A stretch of DNA of 64,000 nt from Streptomyces sp. MBT53 (GTDB lineage: Bacteria; Actinomycetota; Actinomycetes; Streptomycetales; Streptomycetaceae): the NCBI RefSeq assembly GCF_016654115.1, contig NZ_JAEQAZ010000050.1:1-64000 (forward strand), in the 5' to 3' direction. The translations under genes were made by a program, and so were the position numbers. Position 1 is the stretch's first letter. Every line of letters begins with the position of its first letter. Below, piece after piece: positions 43,001 to 51,876 of this stretch. Under the pieces are notes generated by a model, which saw nothing but the letters and a program-made list of their open reading frames with translations, searched no databases and was not told where the DNA came from.

Positions 43001-46000
43001 GACGTGACCACGACGAAGCGGCTCTCGTCGTACAGCGGCACGACGGCGACGTACCGGACGACCGCCGTGACGACGTACGACGCCTACGGCCGTCCGCTGG
43101 TGGCGAAGGACGCGACGACGGCGTCCTCGTCGACGCAGTACACGTCCTCCACCGCCTACACGGACACCTACGGCCTGGCCACCAAGTCAACGGTCACCAA
43201 CATCGACGGCTGGACCACCTCCACCGAGTACGCGCCGCAGTGGGGCCTGGCGACCGCCAAGGTCGACATGAACGGCAAGCGCACGGACCTCGCCTACGAC
43301 GGTCTCGGCCGCCTGGTGTCGGTCTGGCTCCCGGACCGCCCCAAGGCGTCGAGCTTCACCGCCTCCCTCAAGTACGAGTACCTGGTGCGCGGGAGCGACG
43401 GCCCAACTGCCGTCCACACGCAGAAGATCCAGGCCGACGGTGCGACGTACGGCAGTGAATGGTCGCTGTACGACGGCTATCTGAGGCCACGTCAGGAACA
43501 GACGCAGGGCGAGGGCGGTCGTATGGTGGCCGACACGCTCTACGACGGCTCCGGCCGCGTGGTGCAGGTCAACGACACCTACTACACGTCGGGCGCTCCG
43601 TCCTCGACCCTCTTCGATCCGGTCCTCGCCGACCTGGACGCGACGACGGTCACCCAGTACGACGGCGCGGGCCGCACCACGGCCTCCATCTTCAAGGTCC
43701 AGGGCACGGAGAAGAACCGCACGACGTACACGTACGGCGGCGACCGCGTCACGACGACCCCGCCGACCGGCGGCACGAAGACGACGGTGGTCACCAACGG
43801 CCGGGACCTGACCACGACCCAGATCGCGTATCCGACGGACGGCGACGCCGTCACCACGTCGTACGGCTACAACGCGGCCGGCCAGCTGAAGAAGGTCACG
43901 GACGACCAGGGCAACAACTGGTCCTACGAATACGACCAGTTGGGCCGCAAGAAGAGCGCCGTCGACCCCGACACGGGTTCGTCGTCCTACACGTACGACG
44001 ACCTGGACCGGCAGACGTCGGCCACGGTCAACGGCGACAAGACGTCGACGGTCTACGACGAGTTGGGCCGCGCGGTCTCGACCTGGCAGGGCGAGGCGAC
44101 CACCGGCACCAGGCTCTCGGTGACCAAGTACGACACGGTCGCCAAGGGCGAGTTGTACGGCGTCTACACGTACAAGGACGGCGCGGTCTACTCGTCGGTG
44201 ACCTATCCGGTCCTCGACGAGACCAACGACTTCAAGCCGACCTCGACGAAGTACTACCTGTCGAAGACGGCCGAGCCGCAGCTCGGCGGCACCTACGAGT
44301 ACACGACCCAGTACAACCGCGACGGTTCGGTCCAGGGCGAGGGCCTGCCCGCGGCGGCCGACCTGTCCGGTGAGTCGCTGGGGTACGTCTACGACGACCT
44401 CCAGCGTCCGGTGGGTCTCAACTCGTCGCTGGGAGGCCTGAGTTACGTAACGGACGCGTCGTACTCGCCGACCTCGAACCTGGAGCAACTGGAGCTGTAC
44501 ACCGGTGAGTCCACGGCGAAGAAGACGTGGATCACCAACACCTTCGAGCAGGGCACGGACCGTCTGACCAACTCACGGGTGGACGTGGAGGGAGCGTCGA
44601 GCGTCGCGTACGACGCCGACTACACGTACGACGCCTCCGGCAACGTCCTCTCGATCGCGGACACGCCGACCGGCGGCACGAGCGACGTGCAGTGCTTCAC
44701 GTACGACGGCCTCCAGCGGCTGTCCGACACGTGGACGTCGTCGGTGACGCCCAACGGCGCAAGGGGCACGGGCAGTTCGGAGTCGGCCTGCGCCTCGGGC
44801 GCGTCCTCCTCGACGGTCGGCGGCGTCTCGCCGTTCTGGACGGAGTACGGCTACGACACGCTCGGCAACCGCAAGAGCGAGACCCGTCACGGCCTCAACG
44901 GCGCGGCGACGTCGACCCGTTCGTACGTCTACGGCGACGGCTCCGGCCCCAACGGCACGGACTCGGGCCCACACACGGTGTCGTCGGTGACGACCAAGAC
45001 CGACGCCACGGCCACGACCCCGCAGGTCACCTCCCAGGACTCGTACACGTACGACGCGTCGGGCAACACGGCGACGCGGGTCCTGTCCGGTGACACCCAG
45101 TCACTGGCCTGGGACAAGCAGGGCGAATTGACCACGGTCACGAACGCCGACGGGACGGTGACGTCGTACAAGTACGACGCGTCCGGTGAACGGCTTCTCC
45201 AGGACACCCCGACGGAGAAGACGTTCTACCTGCCCGGCATGGAACTCCACTACGACAAGTCCACGGCGAAGGTCACGGCCACCCGGTACTACTCCTTCGG
45301 CGGCGCGACGGTCGCCATGCGGGAGGCGGACGGCGTCCACTTCCTCGCCTCGGACCACCAGGGCACGGCGGAACTCGCGGTCGACGCGAAGACGGGCACG
45401 ACGACGCGCCGCCGCACGGACCCCTTCGGCAACGCGCGGGACGAGTCGTCGTCGTCCTCGACGGGTTGGGTGAACGACAAGGGCTTCGTGGGCGGCACCA
45501 TCCAGGCGTCCACGGGTCTGACGACACTGGGCGCGCGCGAGTACGACGCGGACACGGGCCGGTTCATCTCGGCGGACCCGATCGTCGACTTCACCGACCC
45601 ACAACAGATCAACGGCTACGCGTACGCGAACAACAGCCCGGTCTCGATGAGCGATCCCACGGGTACGGAGAGCTGCTACCCGAACTACAGCTGCACCAGA
45701 GACACCATCAAGACCATCAACGAGACCGGCACGGCGCCGACCTCGGGCGACTCCGGCAACGGGAACGGGAACGGGGGCACGAACGACAGCACCACCTACT
45801 CGCCGGCCAAGGCGAAAGCGGACGAGGCCCGCGCGAAGGAGGACGCGGCCAAGGCGAAAGCGATCGCTGTCGCCAAGGAACTCGGCAAGATCATCGCCGA
45901 CGAGTTGGGGATCACGGACGCGCTGGACTGCTTCACGACAGGAAGCCTCGGCTCCTGCGGCGCGACCGCCGCGAACGTCGTCACGTCACTCATCGGCGGC

Positions 46001-46942
46001 GGCCCGATCGGCAAGCTGGTCTCGAAGTACTTCTGGCGGGTCGACAAGGCGTACGCGCTGGGGAAGCGGATCGTCGGGCTGGGCAAGAAGCTCTGGGCCG
46101 GATTCAAGGACTGGAAGAAGAGCAAGAAGGCGGCGGAAGCGGCCGAGACCGCCGTCAAGGAGTGCAACAGCTTCACGCCTGACACACGGGTGCTGATGGC
46201 GGACGGCTCGACGAAGAGGATCGAGGACGTCGACATCGGCGACAAGGTCCTCGCCACCGATCCGGAGACCGGCAAGACCAAAACCGAGACCGTCACGGCC
46301 GAGATCAAGGGCACGGGACTCAAGCACCTCGTCAAGGTCACCGTCGACACCGACGGCAAGAAGGGCGCCAGGACGGCATCGGTCACCGCGACCGACGGAC
46401 ACCCCTTCTGGGTACCGGAACTCGGCGAGTGGCTCCGCGCCACCGACCTCGAAGCGGGCGAGTGGCTGAGCACCAGCAGCGGAACACGGGTACAGATCAC
46501 CGCGGTCAAGCGGTGGACCCTGCTGACGGCCACGGTGCACAACCTCACGGTCAGTGATCTGCACACGTATTACGTGATGGCGGGCACGGAAGCGGTTCTC
46601 GTCCACAATGCCGGCAAACGCAGCAACCCTGAGCAGGTGTGCCCCATCGGGGCGTACGCCGTCGAATCCATTCCCGCTCGCAGCAAGTCACAGGTGTTCA
46701 CCGACGCCGAGCACGACAAGATCGACGAACTGGGCTTCATGTACGGATGCCACACCTGCGGCATACTCGATCCAGGTGGCAATGGCAGGTACGTCCCGGA
46801 CCATCAGCCGATCAGCTCCTGGGTGCCGGACGGAACCCCCCAGCGGCTTTACCCCCAGTGCCGTCCGTGCAGTAGCCGGCAAGGCGGTTGGGCAGGCCAG
46901 TTGAAGAAAGTGATGAGAGGTCTCTATGGCGCGAAAGACTGA
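40067..46942 (+). CDS. Secreted Rhs/YD-repeat polymorphic toxin with Hint and HNH-like nuclease C-terminus
   Basis: 2291-aa protein, start ATG 40067 after AGGAGAG. Order: signal peptide (ending EATADT); a leader with FTWNYPLTTPPVPGGLQP and VGLSYNSQS; many YD repeats; the Rhs core GAREYDADTGRFISADP at about residue 1822 ending NNSPVSMSDPTG; an Ala/Lys-rich coiled coil; a pre-toxin segment; a Hint domain from C2033 (CNSFTPDTRVLMADGS) to VLVHN (N2181); then 110 residues with C2228-HT-C2231, D2245-H2246 and C2265-RP-C2268. The last pattern suggests a zinc-supported HNH nuclease fold. Hint probably cleaves to free this toxin. Nuclease activity is inferred from motif layout. Confidence 0.9.
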   Translation: MSQSPWYRSTRPVWRSGRRRAALVLGLALSIGLLPQYAPEATADTGLTKPKTQTNLDDPVRGENATAKTFKKTDQAKKAAVKKADTTHWPAAGSADVTLSGKAVRAKGLPVSAKAARGTKAADSVRVQVFGRKATKAAGVDGVLFTVARSDGDTASGPAQVSLDYSDFADAYGGNYGSRLQLVQYPECVLTTPEKKACSTPTYLKSTNNAAKQTLSATVQAAGDTSGLSSQLLEASSDSSATVLAATASSGGEGGDYKATSLSASSQWGVDTSSGAFTWNYPLTTPPVPGGLQPTVGLSYNSQSIDGQTATTNNQGSWVGQGFSYDPGYIERSYKACADDGHDDTNGDQCWAYDNATIALAGGTSGQLIKDDTTGAWRISSDDNSKVEHLTGATNGDNNGEYWKITTGDGTQYFFGLNQLPGYATGNEQTASTWTTPVYGDDSGEPCYNATFADAYCTQAWRWNLDYVVDPHGDAMSFYYGTETNYYTQGLKTTENGKAYIRGGYLKRIDYGQRAGTVYSTKPAAQVVFTTAERCIGSLTDCSAGALTDSTAADWPDVPWDQNCKADTKCPGQNSPTFWTRKELTKVTTQIRTGDATYTPVDEWSLTHVFTDNGDGSKSLWLSKIDHTGKVGTDVSVPSVELYGTQLANRVDTTGDNLQPFYRFRLSGVKNETGGALSVNYADTQCTPSTVPAEDSSTKRCFPVKWIPPGATDTIVDWFHKYVVASVVQTDLTGDTADQVTSYTYGGDAGWRKNPADGITKDEDRTWSDWRGYGKVTVVTSDGTNSASNTKTEHVFFRGLDGDVDKDGDTRSATVTDSNGVSYEDTDWKAGQELETITYNGSAVTEKSVTVPWTSVTGTQTESWGTRKSRYMSTGSTDTYTALAVGGWRHTKSTTTYDGVTGRATQVDDDGEVGVSDNQCTRTEYADSASLHLYTYVSRVEKVGVDCASTPDRTKDVISDDLTYYDGSTTLGAAPTKGDVTTTKRLSSYSGTTATYRTTAVTTYDAYGRPLVAKDATTASSSTQYTSSTAYTDTYGLATKSTVTNIDGWTTSTEYAPQWGLATAKVDMNGKRTDLAYDGLGRLVSVWLPDRPKASSFTASLKYEYLVRGSDGPTAVHTQKIQADGATYGSEWSLYDGYLRPRQEQTQGEGGRMVADTLYDGSGRVVQVNDTYYTSGAPSSTLFDPVLADLDATTVTQYDGAGRTTASIFKVQGTEKNRTTYTYGGDRVTTTPPTGGTKTTVVTNGRDLTTTQIAYPTDGDAVTTSYGYNAAGQLKKVTDDQGNNWSYEYDQLGRKKSAVDPDTGSSSYTYDDLDRQTSATVNGDKTSTVYDELGRAVSTWQGEATTGTRLSVTKYDTVAKGELYGVYTYKDGAVYSSVTYPVLDETNDFKPTSTKYYLSKTAEPQLGGTYEYTTQYNRDGSVQGEGLPAAADLSGESLGYVYDDLQRPVGLNSSLGGLSYVTDASYSPTSNLEQLELYTGESTAKKTWITNTFEQGTDRLTNSRVDVEGASSVAYDADYTYDASGNVLSIADTPTGGTSDVQCFTYDGLQRLSDTWTSSVTPNGARGTGSSESACASGASSSTVGGVSPFWTEYGYDTLGNRKSETRHGLNGAATSTRSYVYGDGSGPNGTDSGPHTVSSVTTKTDATATTPQVTSQDSYTYDASGNTATRVLSGDTQSLAWDKQGELTTVTNADGTVTSYKYDASGERLLQDTPTEKTFYLPGMELHYDKSTAKVTATRYYSFGGATVAMREADGVHFLASDHQGTAELAVDAKTGTTTRRRTDPFGNARDESSSSSTGWVNDKGFVGGTIQASTGLTTLGAREYDADTGRFISADPIVDFTDPQQINGYAYANNSPVSMSDPTGTESCYPNYSCTRDTIKTINETGTAPTSGDSGNGNGNGGTNDSTTYSPAKAKADEARAKEDAAKAKAIAVAKELGKIIADELGITDALDCFTTGSLGSCGATAANVVTSLIGGGPIGKLVSKYFWRVDKAYALGKRIVGLGKKLWAGFKDWKKSKKAAEAAETAVKECNSFTPDTRVLMADGSTKRIEDVDIGDKVLATDPETGKTKTETVTAEIKGTGLKHLVKVTVDTDGKKGARTASVTATDGHPFWVPELGEWLRATDLEAGEWLSTSSGTRVQITAVKRWTLLTATVHNLTVSDLHTYYVMAGTEAVLVHNAGKRSNPEQVCPIGAYAVESIPARSKSQVFTDAEHDKIDELGFMYGCHTCGILDPGGNGRYVPDHQPISSWVPDGTPQRLYPQCRPCSSRQGGWAGQLKKVMRGLYGAKD

Positions 46943-47426
46943 GGAGCGTCGATGGCTGGAGACGGACGGAGGACCTTTTCTCCTGGCGCCCGTCTCGGTC
47001 CTTCCCTCCTGGACAGGGTACGAAGGTGACTACGATCTCGTCATCGACGCGACGGACTCCGGGCAATCGGAGTGCTATGCAATCCCTGGCCGGAACGTGG
47101 CGATCCTCGGAGACGAGTCGCTCAGGACCACGGTATTGGAATCCCGGTCGCTGATCGTCCAATGGATCTACTCGAATTCAGAGGACGACATCCTGGAGAA
47201 TTCCTCCGAGATCGACCTCGATTCCATTGTGTGGCGTGAGGGACCGGTGCTGGAAAGCGACGGAAGCCTCGCCCTCGTCGACTCGGCGACACCGGGCACC
47301 GAGGCAACCGAGGAAAACATGCTCGTGTTCGAGTGCGAAACCGGGAAGGTCCGCGTCGACAGCGCGGAGGTGCCGCTCGCTCCGCATTGCGCGGCGAAGC
47401 TTCACCGCCTGGTGCCAATGAAGTGA
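46926..47426 (+). CDS. Imm21-like immunity protein for the Rhs toxin
   Basis: 166-aa cytoplasmic protein. WLETDGGPFLLAPVSVLPSW, then NVAILGDESLRTTVLES and LIVQWIYSNSEDDI follow the Imm21 pattern (WxExxGGPLxxxP, a middle LGDxPxxT, and a final RWxxAxS). It overlaps the 3' end of the toxin gene by 17 nt, with AGAGG ahead of the ATG, so it is translated together with the toxin. Base composition is visibly less GC-rich than in the flanking genes (GAATTC and AATTCC runs), as is common for exchangeable immunity genes. Binding to this particular toxin is inferred from position. Confidence 0.7.
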   Translation: MARKTEERRWLETDGGPFLLAPVSVLPSWTGYEGDYDLVIDATDSGQSECYAIPGRNVAILGDESLRTTVLESRSLIVQWIYSNSEDDILENSSEIDLDSIVWREGPVLESDGSLALVDSATPGTEATEENMLVFECETGKVRVDSAEVPLAPHCAAKLHRLVPMK

Positions 47427-47437
47427 TCCAGCGACCC

Positions 47438-47966
47438 ATGACCGCGTACGACTTCACTCGTCGCGAGGAACCCTGGGTCGTCATCGCTCCACAGGGCGAC
47501 CAGTTGCTGGCTCGGCAACTGGTCGCCCTGGAGGAGAGGGGCGGGCTCGTCTTCCGCGTGCCCGCCGAGGAACTGGCCACGCCGGAAGGCGTTTTCGCCG
47601 CGTTTGCTCGGACGCTGGAGTTTCCCGGCTACTTCGGCCGCAACTGGGACGCGATGGTCGACTGCCTGGACGACCTGCACGGGTCCTGGCACGGCGGCAG
47701 GGGAATCGCGGTCGTCATCGACGACGCGGACCTCCTGCTCGAAGCCGATCACCTGCGCCTGTTCGTCTCCGTGCTGTGCCAGGCCGCCGCGCGAGCGAAC
47801 AGCGCGGTGGACTCCGACGGCGACCCGTGGGACCGGCCGCATCGCCCAGCACTTCGCCTTCGTCTCCCGCACCGCGTCGACGGGAGACTTCGCTTCAAGG
47901 CTGACGGGCGATGACCTCCGGGTCGAGGTGGTCGGGCGATACGTGACCGTCTCACTCGACGAGTGA
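47438..47966 (+). pseudogene. Barstar-like immunity gene, frameshifted
   Basis: The first ~134 codons read a barstar-family protein: FARTLEFPGYFGRNWDAMVD carries the barstar helix-2 motif, and IAVVIDDADLLLEADHLRLF follows. After DGDPWDRP (about 47839) this frame gives unrelated basic sequence. The +1-shifted frame continues with family-like IAQHFAFVSRTASTGDFASR and LRVEVVGRYVTVSLDE to the stop at 47966. Removing a single C near 47840 would restore one frame. Either the gene is broken or the assembly has an error. ATG 47438 lies 11 nt after the Imm21 stop. Barstars inhibit barnase-type RNases, and no such toxin is encoded here. Confidence 0.75.
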
Positions 47967-47996
47967 CCAAGAACTTCGCCAACGGCGTCCAGCTGC

Positions 47997-49763
47997 CTAG
48001 AGCTTCTCGGGCGTCCTGATCCCCAGCAGCGCCATCCCCCGCTGCAACGTCCGAGCCGTCAAGTCCACCAGGAACAGACGATTTTCGACGACCTCCGGCG
48101 CGTTGTCCGGGGACAGCACGTGGCACTGGTCGTAGAACGTCGTGAGCGCGGACGCCAGTTGGTACAGGTACGCCGTCAGCTTGTGCGGGGCGTACTCCTT
48201 CGCCGCGTCCGCCACCACCTCGCTGAACTGGTCCAGGTGCAGGCCCAACGCCCGCTCCGCACCGGTCAGTTCCAGCTCCGGATGAGCCAGCGGCCGGGCC
48301 TCGCCGGCCTTGCGCAGGATCGACTGGATACGGGCGTACGCGTACTGCAGGTACACCGACGTGTCACCGCTCAGCGACACCATCTGGTCCAGGTCGAACT
48401 TGTAGTCCCGCACCGCGGACGTCGACAGGTCGGCGTACTTCACCGCGCCGATCCCGACGTACCGCCCGTTCTCGACGATCTCCTCCTCGGTCAGGCCCAC
48501 CTTCTCGGCCTTCTCCCGGACGACCGCGGTCGCCCGCTGCACCGCCTCGTCGAGCAGATCCTCCAGCTTCACCGACACGCCCTCACGCGTCTTGAACGGC
48601 TTGCCGTCCTTGCCGAGGATCGTGCCGAACGCCAACTGGAACGCCGACACGTCGTCGTTGAGCCATTCGGCCCGCCGCGCGGTCTCGAAGACCATCTTGA
48701 AGTGCAGGGACTGCCGGACGTCGACCACGTACAGCAGGCTGGTCGCCTTGAGGTTGAAGACCCGGTCCCTGATCGCGGACAGGTCCGTCGCCGCGTAGCC
48801 GTAGCCGCCGTCGGACTTGCGGACGATCAGCGGGGTCCGGTTGCCGTCCGGGCCCTTGATGTCGTCGAAGAACACGCACAGCGCGCCGTCCGAGATCTCC
48901 GCGACGCCCAAGTCCTCCAGCATCCGGCAGGTCTCGTCCAGCATGTCGTTGTAACCCGACTCGCCGACGATGTCCGCGTCCCGGATCTCCATGTCCAGCT
49001 TCTCGAAGACGGAGAAGAAGTAGATCTTTGACTCGTCCACGAACTTCTGCCACGCGGCGAGGGTTTGCGGGTCTCCCGCCTGAAGGTCCACGACCCTGCG
49101 CCGGGCCCGCGTCTTGAACTCCTCGTCGGAGTCGAAGAGTTTGCGCGCCGCCTTGTAGAGCCGGTCGAGGTTCGACATCGCCTCCTCGCCGGTGACCTGC
49201 GCGTCGCCGTGGTCCAACTCGCCCGGGTGCTCGTCCAGATACTGGATCAGCATCCCGAACTGCGTTCCCCAGTCGCCGATGTGGTGCCGCCGGACCACCG
49301 ACTCGCCGGTGAACTCCAGGAGTTGGACCAGCGCGTCACCGATCACCGCGGAACGGAGGTGACCTACGTGCATCTCCTTCGCCACGTTCGGCTGCGCGTA
49401 GTCGATGACGGTCGTGCCCGGGTGCTCGGCCACGGGCACGCCGAGGCGGTCCGCGTCCGCGTAGCGCGCCGCCAGGTTCTCGGTGATCGCCCTGTCGCCG
49501 ACCGTGATGTTCAGGAAGCCGGGGCCTGAGACCTCGACGTCCTGGATCACATCGCCGGTCGTGATGTGCGAGACGACCTGCGTCGCCAGCTCCCGGGGGT
49601 TGGCCTTGGCCTTCTTGGCGAGGGCGAGGATGCCGTTCGCCTGGAAGTCGGCACGGTCACTCCGTCGCAGCAGGGGGTCCGCGTCCGCCTCCGGCAGGGT
49701 GGCCGAGAGGGCGTTCGCGAGGCGCTGGTGGACTAGGTCGGTGAGCGACGTGACCGGAGCCAT
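47997..49763 (-). CDS. argS: Arginyl-tRNA synthetase
   Basis: 588-aa class I synthetase. The HIGH signature is HVGH in NVAKEMHVGHLRSAVIGDAL. The canonical KMSK is degenerate, as in many ArgRS (KPFKTREGVSVKLEDLL). The N-terminal Add-1 tRNA-binding domain (LTDLVHQRLANALSATLPEA) and the C-terminal anticodon-binding DALR domain are present. The start at ATG 49763 follows the family (MAPVTSLTDL); a GAGGAG lies rather far upstream. It is divergent from lysS across a 366-nt gap holding a repeat pair, and its stop lies 30 nt from the convergent immunity remnant. Confidence 0.97.
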   Translation of the reverse strand: MAPVTSLTDLVHQRLANALSATLPEADADPLLRRSDRADFQANGILALAKKAKANPRELATQVVSHITTGDVIQDVEVSGPGFLNITVGDRAITENLAARYADADRLGVPVAEHPGTTVIDYAQPNVAKEMHVGHLRSAVIGDALVQLLEFTGESVVRRHHIGDWGTQFGMLIQYLDEHPGELDHGDAQVTGEEAMSNLDRLYKAARKLFDSDEEFKTRARRRVVDLQAGDPQTLAAWQKFVDESKIYFFSVFEKLDMEIRDADIVGESGYNDMLDETCRMLEDLGVAEISDGALCVFFDDIKGPDGNRTPLIVRKSDGGYGYAATDLSAIRDRVFNLKATSLLYVVDVRQSLHFKMVFETARRAEWLNDDVSAFQLAFGTILGKDGKPFKTREGVSVKLEDLLDEAVQRATAVVREKAEKVGLTEEEIVENGRYVGIGAVKYADLSTSAVRDYKFDLDQMVSLSGDTSVYLQYAYARIQSILRKAGEARPLAHPELELTGAERALGLHLDQFSEVVADAAKEYAPHKLTAYLYQLASALTTFYDQCHVLSPDNAPEVVENRLFLVDLTARTLQRGMALLGIRTPEKL

Positions 49764-49847
49764 GGGGTGAGAGCCGTTCTCCTCGTGGGTTTGGTAGACA
49801 CGGTCAGTATCCCACGGGGGGTAAAGCGAGTTTCTCGCGTGCGGGCC

Positions 49848-49966
49848 GGTGGGGGCGGGTCGCGCAGTTCCCCGCGCCCCTAGGAGGCGGCTGCGCCGCC
49901 GTCCGGGGCTCGGCCCTTGTCGGCCGCGGGCCCGGTGGGGGCCGGTCGCGCAGTTCCCCGGCCCGC
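49848..49966. repeat. Two copies of a GC-rich intergenic repeat between argS and lysS
   Basis: GGTGGGGGC(G/C)GGTCGCGCAG followed by TTCCCC occurs at 49848 and again at 49934, 86 nt apart. Copy one ends GCGCCCCTAGG; copy two ends GGCCCGCAG. The element is a different family from the one at 27-226. Most of the remaining 366-nt gap between 49764 and 50129 is GC-rich with no recognisable gene; only the ribosome site before lysS (AGAGGA) and the leader are otherwise visible. Confidence 0.75.
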
Positions 49967-50129
49967 AGCCAAAACCCGCCACCCTCAGGGCCATTCCTCC
50001 GCTTCAGAGTCACGGCCTTGGAAAAGCCGTTTTCGTGGATGTCGGGTCGCCTGGGACAATGGCAGGGTCAGTCGTGCGACCGTACCGGCTGCCCGTGCAG
50101 AACTGTCAGAAAAAGAGGACGTGCCGATC

Positions 50130-51869
50130 GTGGCTCAGAGCACCGAGACCACCGACTGGGTCTCCCGTTTCGCGGATGAGGTCATCGAGGAGTCGGAGCG
50201 TCGGGCCCCGGGCAAACCGGTCGTCGTCGCGTCCGGGCTGTCCCCGTCAGGGCCCATCCACCTCGGCAATCTGCGTGAGGTGATGACTCCGCATCTTGTC
50301 GCCGATGAGATCCGCCGCCGGGGGCACGAGGTCCGGCACCTCATCTCCTGGGACGACTACGACCGCTACCGCAAGGTCCCCAACGGGGTCGAGGGGACCG
50401 ACGCCAGCTGGGCCGAGCACATCGGCAAGCCGCTGACCTCCGTGCCGGCGCCCGCCGGATCGCCGTACCCGAACTGGGCCGAGCACTTCAAGGCCGCGAT
50501 GATCGCCTCGCTCGCCGAGCTGGGCGTGGAGTTCGACGGGATCAGCCAGACCTCGCAGTACACCTCCGGCGTGTACCGCGAGCAGATCCTGCACGCCATG
50601 AAGCACCGCGGTGACATCGACGCCATCCTGGAGCAGTACCGCACCAAGAAGGCCCCGCCCAAGAAGCAGCAGCAGTCGCAGAAGGCTGTCGACGCCGCCG
50701 AGCTGGAGGCCGAGGCCGGGTCCGGTGCCGCCGAGGAGGACGACGGCAGCTCCGGCTCCGCCGGGTACTTCCCGTACAAGCCCTTCTGCGGCGCCTGCGG
50801 CAAGGACCTCACCACCGTCACGGCCTACGACGACGACACCACCGAGCTGACCTACGTCTGCACCGAGGACGCCTTCACCGAGACCGTCCTGCTGAGCGAG
50901 TTCAACCGCGGCAAGCTGGTCTGGAAGGTCGACTGGCCCATGCGCTGGGCCTACGAGGGCGTCATCTTCGAGCCGAGCGGTGTGGACCACTCGTCCCCGG
51001 GCTCGTCCTTCCAGGTCGGCGGGCAGATCGTCGGGATCTTCGGGGGCGAGCGGCCCATCGGGCCCATGTACGCCTTCGTCGGCATCAGCGGCATGGCCAA
51101 GATGTCCAGCAGCAAGGGCGGGGTCCCCACCCCGGCCGACGCGCTCCAGATCATGGAACCGCAGCTCCTGCGCTGGCTCTACGCCCGCCGCCGCCCCAAC
51201 CAGTCCTTCAAGATCGCCTTCGACCAGGAGATCCAGCGCCTCTACGACGAGTGGGACAAGCTCGACGGCAAGGTCGCCGACGGCTCCGCCCTGCCCGCCG
51301 ACGTCGCCGCGCACTCCCGTGCCGTACGCACCGCCGCCGGTGAACTCCCGCACACACCCCGCCCGTTGCCGTACCGGACCCTCGCGTCCGTCGCCGACAT
51401 CACCGCCGGGGCCGAGGACCAGACACTGCGCATCCTCGGCGAACTCGACCCCGCCAACCCCCTGTCCACCCTCGACGAGGTCCGCCCCCGGCTCGACAAG
51501 GCCGAGGCCTGGATCAACACGCACGTCCCCGCCGACCAGCGGACCATCGTGCGCGACGAACCCGACATCGACCTCCTCAAGTCCCTCGACGAGCCCGCCC
51601 GGCAGTCCCTGCGCCTGCTCACCGACGGACTCGCCGACCACTGGTCCCTGGACGGCCTGAGCCACCTCGTCTACGGCGTCCCGAAGGTCCAGGCCGGCTT
51701 CTCCGCCGACGCGACCGCGAAGGAACTCCCGCCGGAGATCAAGACCGCCCAGCGGACCTTCTTCGCCCTCCTCTACCACCTGCTCGTCAGCCGCGACACC
51801 GGCCCGCGCCTGCCCACGCTGCTCCTCGCGGTGGGACAGGAGCGGGTGCGGGCCCTGCTCGGGGAGTAG
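50130..51869 (+). CDS. lysS: Class I lysyl-tRNA synthetase
   Basis: 579-aa class I enzyme (LysRS-I), as in Streptomyces, not the class II type. SGLSPSGPIHLGNLREVMTP holds the HIGH-like motif (HLGN), and GMAKMSSSKGG is the KMSKS loop. CGACGKDL near residue 230 and the downstream Cys resemble the zinc-binding element. A Gln/Glu/Ala-rich linker lies near residue 180. It attaches lysine to tRNA(Lys). GTG 50130 is chosen because AGAGGA is about 9 nt upstream; a GTG at 50121 sits too close to that ribosome site. A perfect 20-bp hairpin follows the stop. Confidence 0.96.
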   Translation: MAQSTETTDWVSRFADEVIEESERRAPGKPVVVASGLSPSGPIHLGNLREVMTPHLVADEIRRRGHEVRHLISWDDYDRYRKVPNGVEGTDASWAEHIGKPLTSVPAPAGSPYPNWAEHFKAAMIASLAELGVEFDGISQTSQYTSGVYREQILHAMKHRGDIDAILEQYRTKKAPPKKQQQSQKAVDAAELEAEAGSGAAEEDDGSSGSAGYFPYKPFCGACGKDLTTVTAYDDDTTELTYVCTEDAFTETVLLSEFNRGKLVWKVDWPMRWAYEGVIFEPSGVDHSSPGSSFQVGGQIVGIFGGERPIGPMYAFVGISGMAKMSSSKGGVPTPADALQIMEPQLLRWLYARRRPNQSFKIAFDQEIQRLYDEWDKLDGKVADGSALPADVAAHSRAVRTAAGELPHTPRPLPYRTLASVADITAGAEDQTLRILGELDPANPLSTLDEVRPRLDKAEAWINTHVPADQRTIVRDEPDIDLLKSLDEPARQSLRLLTDGLADHWSLDGLSHLVYGVPKVQAGFSADATAKELPPEIKTAQRTFFALLYHLLVSRDTGPRLPTLLLAVGQERVRALLGE

Positions 51870-51876
51870 AGCGACC

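Noticed and set aside
46163..46609. Protein-splicing intein in the Rhs protein
   Set aside because: The Hint fold is present, but it is short, has no endonuclease, and is followed directly by the toxin tip. That is the pre-toxin cleavage arrangement, not an intein between exteins.
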